A DNA stretch of 17,449 nucleotides, taken from the NCBI GenBank assembly GCA_002405445.1, contig DHLV01000197.1, forward strand, positions 1-17,449, in the 5' to 3' direction. A program made the position numbers and the translations under genes. The DNA comes from Flammeovirgaceae bacterium UBA4659 (GTDB lineage Bacteria; Bacteroidota; Bacteroidia; Cytophagales; Cyclobacteriaceae). This document shows, one piece after another, positions 14,782 through 17,449 of this stretch (position 1 is its first letter; each line of letters begins with the position of its first letter). The notes under the pieces are model-generated. The model did no database searches. It was not told where the DNA came from and saw only the letters and a program-made list of their open reading frames with translations.

Positions 14782-15881
14782 GCACCCAATCAGAAATTAT
14801 ATCGCCCGTTTATCCGGTAAAAGGTAAGCACTTGTTTAAAGGAGATGCGGGCAATCCTTTTTTAGCGCCACGTGGAGTTGTCATTTGTCACAACAAGTTA
14901 ATCGTTTCAGATACTGGGCAGAACCGGGTATTCATCTGGAATGAAATTTCGCGAGATGAATATCAAATTCCTGATGTTGTACTGGGGCAAGATGTGAGTG
15001 CGGGAACAGGCAGAAACAATGGCAACAAAGTAACGGCCTCCTCACTTCAATACCCTTCTGGTGTCTGGAGCGATGGGAAACGATTGGTAATAGCCGATGC
15101 CTGGAATCATCGTGTTTTAATCTGGCATAGCTTTCCTACGCAGCACGGCCAGCCTGCAGATGTCGTGGTGGGTCAACCCGACTTTGAGAGCAATGAACCT
15201 AACGTAGCGGGACTCGGTAAGCCACCCACCGCTCAGTCGCTTTATTGGTGCTATGGTGTTTGGGTTCATCGTGAAAAACTTTTTGTGGCCGATACCGGTA
15301 ATAGAAGAGTGTTAGTTTATAATTCAATACCGAGTAAAAATTACAGCTTGGCGGATCGTGTCATTGGCGCGCCTAACTTCATTGAAAAAGATTATGATCC
15401 ACAATCCGCGATCTGGCCTTACTCAATAAAAATGAGCAAGCAAGGTGAGGTAGCGATCACAGATACACAGTATTTTCGTGTATTGTATTGGCCAAGTCTT
15501 GAAGCCGCCTTATCCGGTTCTGCAGAAATAGTTTTTGGTCAACCTGATTTACAAAGCAACGGTCAAAATCAATATTTGCTAAAGCCAGCGGGACACACCT
15601 TGAATTGGTGCTATGACTGTATGTTTTACAAGGGCGGAATCTGGATAGTCGATACAGGCAATAGCCGTTTGGTGTGGCATCCTTGCATACCGAAAGATTC
15701 CAACTCAAGGGCAAGTCAGTTGATTGGCCACGATGATTTTACCACTGGAAGTGAAAACATGGAAACTGTACGCACAACCGAAAATTCTTTGTATTGGCCT
15801 TTTGCGATTTCTATCGAAGGTGACGAGATGGCCGTTGCCGATACCGGAAACCATCGAATAATTTTATATCAACTGGCATGA
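14775..15881 (+). CDS. NHL-repeat six-bladed beta-propeller protein, hydrogenase-linked
   Basis: A 368-residue soluble protein with six repeats of the form (V/I)(S/A/V/T)Dxxx(N/F)RxxxW: VSDTGQNRVFIW, IADAWNHRVLIW, VADTGNRRVLVY, ITDTQYFRVLYW, IVDTGNSRLVWH and VADTGNHRIILY. Between them runs a second motif (VVLGQD, VVVGQPDF, RVIGAPNF, IVFGQPDL, QLIGHDDF). This predicts a closed six-bladed propeller. There is no signal peptide, so it is cytoplasmic, unlike many NHL proteins. Cysteines occur in WCYGVW and WCYDCMF. It overlaps hypE by 7 bases and the permease by 4. I recall NHL proteins near other group 2a hydrogenases, but their role is not established to my knowledge. Confidence 0.88.
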   Translation: MLSTQSEIISPVYPVKGKHLFKGDAGNPFLAPRGVVICHNKLIVSDTGQNRVFIWNEISRDEYQIPDVVLGQDVSAGTGRNNGNKVTASSLQYPSGVWSDGKRLVIADAWNHRVLIWHSFPTQHGQPADVVVGQPDFESNEPNVAGLGKPPTAQSLYWCYGVWVHREKLFVADTGNRRVLVYNSIPSKNYSLADRVIGAPNFIEKDYDPQSAIWPYSIKMSKQGEVAITDTQYFRVLYWPSLEAALSGSAEIVFGQPDLQSNGQNQYLLKPAGHTLNWCYDCMFYKGGIWIVDTGNSRLVWHPCIPKDSNSRASQLIGHDDFTTGSENMETVRTTENSLYWPFAISIEGDEMAVADTGNHRIILYQLA

Positions 15882-16507
15882 CGCAGCTACTTCCTATTTT
15901 GTTTGCAGCCGTAGTAGGATTTGGCCATGCCTTTGAAGCAGACCATTTAGTAGCGGTAAGCAACATCGTTACCAAAAGAAGCAAACTGAAATTGGCCATG
16001 AGAGACGGCATATACTGGGGTCTTGGCCACACATCAACTGTTTTACTTATTGGTATTGCCATGATGGTAGGGAAATTGATGATTGACGAAAATATTTTTC
16101 GCTACCTGGAAGCGGGTGTTGGAGTTATGTTGATTTTAATTGGCCTGTATAGGCTACTGCCACTTTTTAAGTATAAAACGGAGAATCATCACACTCATCA
16201 TGTAAATGATAAAAATCATCACCATGTGGCTTATGGAATAGGTGCCGTTCACGGCTTGGCAGGCAGCGGAGTGATGGTTTTATTGGTGATGACTGAAGTT
16301 AAAGAAACCTTACCAAGTTTACTTTACCTGCTGATTTTCGGATTGGGTTCTGTAGTAGGCATGTTAGTGGCTTCGGGCTTGTTTAGCTTGCCATTTTCAA
16401 AATTTTTTATAAAAAATAGAAAAGTTCAACTGGGACTAATTGTTTTATCGTCAATACTCTGTCTTTTTTTTGGAAGTAAAATTGTTTACGCTAACATCAT
16501 CGGTTAA
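15878..16507 (+). CDS. nickel permease, NiCoT/UreH-like
   Basis: A 209-residue integral membrane protein with about six transmembrane segments. Helix 1 carries HAFEADH (residues 17-23), matching the HX4DH nickel/cobalt signature of NiCoT permeases. A cytoplasmic or periplasmic loop at 104-116 holds seven histidines in thirteen residues (HHTHHVNDKNHHH), followed by a second metal-type helix start (GIGAVHGLAGSG). It probably imports Ni(II) for the hydrogenase, perhaps fed by the DUF4198 protein encoded three genes upstream. It overlaps the NHL gene by ATGA and its TAA shares a base with the next ATG. UreH or a related heavy-metal exporter family is the alternative. Confidence 0.82.
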   Translation: MTQLLPILFAAVVGFGHAFEADHLVAVSNIVTKRSKLKLAMRDGIYWGLGHTSTVLLIGIAMMVGKLMIDENIFRYLEAGVGVMLILIGLYRLLPLFKYKTENHHTHHVNDKNHHHVAYGIGAVHGLAGSGVMVLLVMTEVKETLPSLLYLLIFGLGSVVGMLVASGLFSLPFSKFFIKNRKVQLGLIVLSSILCLFFGSKIVYANIIG

Positions 16508-16728
16508 TGGATCAGTCTGTGTCACCTTCAGGAAAAGAGTTGCTTTTACGTGCCTTGCAGGATAGAGGCATTGCCGTGCTCCGCCAAGAAGAAAATAAAG
16601 TCTTTGTGGAAAATGACTATTGCGTGGAAGTCGAGGGGAAAAATCTCTTCAAGCTTAGTCAAGAGGGCTACATAATCGCTCCGTATGATGACTTAAACGA
16701 GTTGTGTCAAATGATCAAAATGGGATAG
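16507..16728 (+). CDS. small hypothetical protein, 73 aa
   Basis: A short soluble protein with no domain I recognise. The N-terminal helix (SGKELLLRALQDRGIAVLRQ) is followed by beta-like strands (NKVFVENDYCVEVEGKNLFKL) and a C-terminal helix (DLNELCQMIKM) with two cysteines. One-base overlaps at both ends (TAATG with the permease stop, TAGTG with the DUF151 start) argue strongly that it is a real, co-translated operon member. Function unknown. Confidence 0.72.
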   Translation: MDQSVSPSGKELLLRALQDRGIAVLRQEENKVFVENDYCVEVEGKNLFKLSQEGYIIAPYDDLNELCQMIKMG

Positions 16729-17291
16729 TGGAGAAGAAAGAACTTTATGTAGTGGGCCTTTCCAGCAGCGTGTCGCAAGAGGGAAAAAATTATGCCCTTA
16801 TTTTGCAAGAAGTGAAAGGAGAACGCAAAATAACAATCCTCGTTGGCAGTACTGAGGGGCAATCCATTGCGTTGGTGTTGGAAAAACTAAAAACTATCAG
16901 ACCAATCACGCATGACCTTTTTAAGAATACCATCGAAGCCTTGGGCGGTACTTTGGAATATATATTGATTAAATCAATTGAAAATGGTATCTTCTTTGCT
17001 ACTATGGCTATCCGCAATACACAACAACAACGACTTGAAATTGATGCACGCCCCTCTGATGCCATTGCACTGGCGGTTCGATTTGGTGTCCCGATTTATG
17101 CGACTGATTTTGTCATAAATGAAGCAGCAATCATTGAGGGCACAAACAAACTCATACTAAAAAAGGGTTCGTTTGCAGAGTACACATTGGATGAGCTAGA
17201 GGAGCTTTTGGCAAGCATACTAGCAAAAGAAGATTATGAAAGTGCCGCACGTGTTAGAGATGTAATAGAGCGGAGGAAACTGTTAAGCTAA
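16728..17291 (+). CDS. bifunctional nuclease (DUF151) domain protein with C-terminal UVR motif
   Basis: A 187-residue protein. Residues 1-135 match the DUF151/BFN fold: YALILQEVKGERKITILVGS, EGQSIALVLEK, RPITHDLF and IDARPSDAIALAVRFGVPIYA. The last 35 residues form a UVR-type helical hairpin (LASILAKEDYESAARVRDVIE). This pair is a common Bacteroidota architecture. The frame is open from a GTG at 16704, but the GTG at 16728 overlaps the previous TAG as TAGTG and gives a normal family N-terminus, so I prefer it. It is the last gene of the operon. Its role beside a hydrogenase is unexplained; a housekeeping gene reached by read-through is the simple alternative. Confidence 0.85.
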   Translation: MEKKELYVVGLSSSVSQEGKNYALILQEVKGERKITILVGSTEGQSIALVLEKLKTIRPITHDLFKNTIEALGGTLEYILIKSIENGIFFATMAIRNTQQQRLEIDARPSDAIALAVRFGVPIYATDFVINEAAIIEGTNKLILKKGSFAEYTLDELEELLASILAKEDYESAARVRDVIERRKLLS

Positions 17292-17449
17292 TTACTAGGG
17301 GGTGCGTTTAGAAGCATATGCTTATGCTCTGAGCGCAGCAGCCACACACATTGTGCAGGCCGCACATCCCTCCCACTTCCAAAGCCTGCCCAAATGTTTC
17401 ATCCCGTTTTGCGGGAGAGTGTCGCTCTTGCCCTCGTTGGTGTTCTTCA
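17292..17449. other. 3' flank with repeat fragments, no gene
   Basis: No credible ORF. It contains the palindrome AAGCATATGCTT (17312-17323), a GCAGGCCGC word also present in the 5' flank (about 415-425), and the TCCCG hairpin described separately. It looks like the start of another intergenic repeat of the type found before the locus, cut by the window end. No clear terminator with a T-run follows the last gene. Confidence 0.45.
17402..17416. repeat. GC hairpin preceded by TGTTTCA
   Basis: TCCCG (17402-17406) and CGGGA (17412-17416) pair around TTTTG. The stretch TGTTTCATCCCG ending here is the reverse complement of CGGGATGAAACA in the 5' flank (609-620), so the same repeat lies in opposite orientations on the two sides of the hydrogenase locus. 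Confidence 0.5.

Noticed and set aside
16704..16727. GTG 16704 start for the DUF151 protein
   Set aside because: GTG 16728 forms a TAGTG coupling junction and fits the family N-terminus better.
17312..17328. AAGCATATGCTT palindrome as terminator of the operon
   Set aside because: Weak AT stem with no T-run following.
1..17449. CRISPR array, tRNA or rRNA genes, complete insertion sequence
   Set aside because: No regularly spaced repeats, no cloverleaf or rRNA signatures and no transposase were seen.

Overview
The window carries a nearly complete [NiFe]-hydrogenase locus with every gene on the + strand. The organism is most likely a Bacteroidota, perhaps Cytophagia-like. Reasons: start codons lack clear Shine-Dalgarno sequences, promoter candidates fit the Bacteroidota TTTG / TAnnTTTG pattern, base composition is moderately AT-rich, and the intergenic DNA has a GC-hairpin style I associate with that phylum. 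This placement is inference.

Layout. Bases 1-1130 are a non-genic flank with GC-rich mini-hairpins and an inverted-repeat pair, plus one doubtful minus-strand ORF. Bases 1131-2798 hold two related TetR-type regulators with an unknown 121-residue protein between them. Bases 2829-2868 hold two tandem palindromes (putative operators). Bases 2969-5565 encode the hydrogenase small and large subunits, which look like group 2a (Huc/HupSL-like). A strong intrinsic terminator (5584-5617) follows. Bases 5628-7890 encode the large-subunit endopeptidase, an unknown 102-residue protein and a TPR-like helical-repeat protein. A third copy of the palindrome (7936-7953) with a promoter candidate precedes the long maturation operon 8032-17291: hypA, hypB, hypF, hypC, hypD, a DUF4198-type periplasmic protein, hypE, a six-bladed NHL propeller protein, a nickel permease, a 73-residue unknown protein and a bifunctional-nuclease (DUF151) + UVR protein. 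Bases 17292-17449 are again a repeat-bearing flank.

How it works together. The small subunit has no Tat signal, so the enzyme is expected in the cytoplasm. HypF and HypE make the cyanide ligand, HypC and HypD assemble the Fe(CN)2CO unit, HypA and HypB insert nickel, and the endopeptidase trims a 15-residue tail from the large subunit. The DUF4198 protein and the permease could form a local nickel supply route. The small subunit lacks the second proximal-cluster cysteine (Asn15) and the distal-cluster histidine (Gln200). This fits the all-[3Fe-4S] relay described for mycobacterial Huc and suggests high-affinity, oxygen-insensitive H2 uptake. The TTAGAAA-N4-TTTCTAA-type palindrome before both hupS and hypA suggests one regulon, plausibly read by the twin TetR proteins, whose recognition helices are nearly identical. 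No HucM-like scaffold, cytochrome b or ferredoxin gene is visible, so the electron exit is unknown. The unknown partners (102-aa, TPR, NHL, 73-aa, DUF151-UVR) are the least described part of the system.
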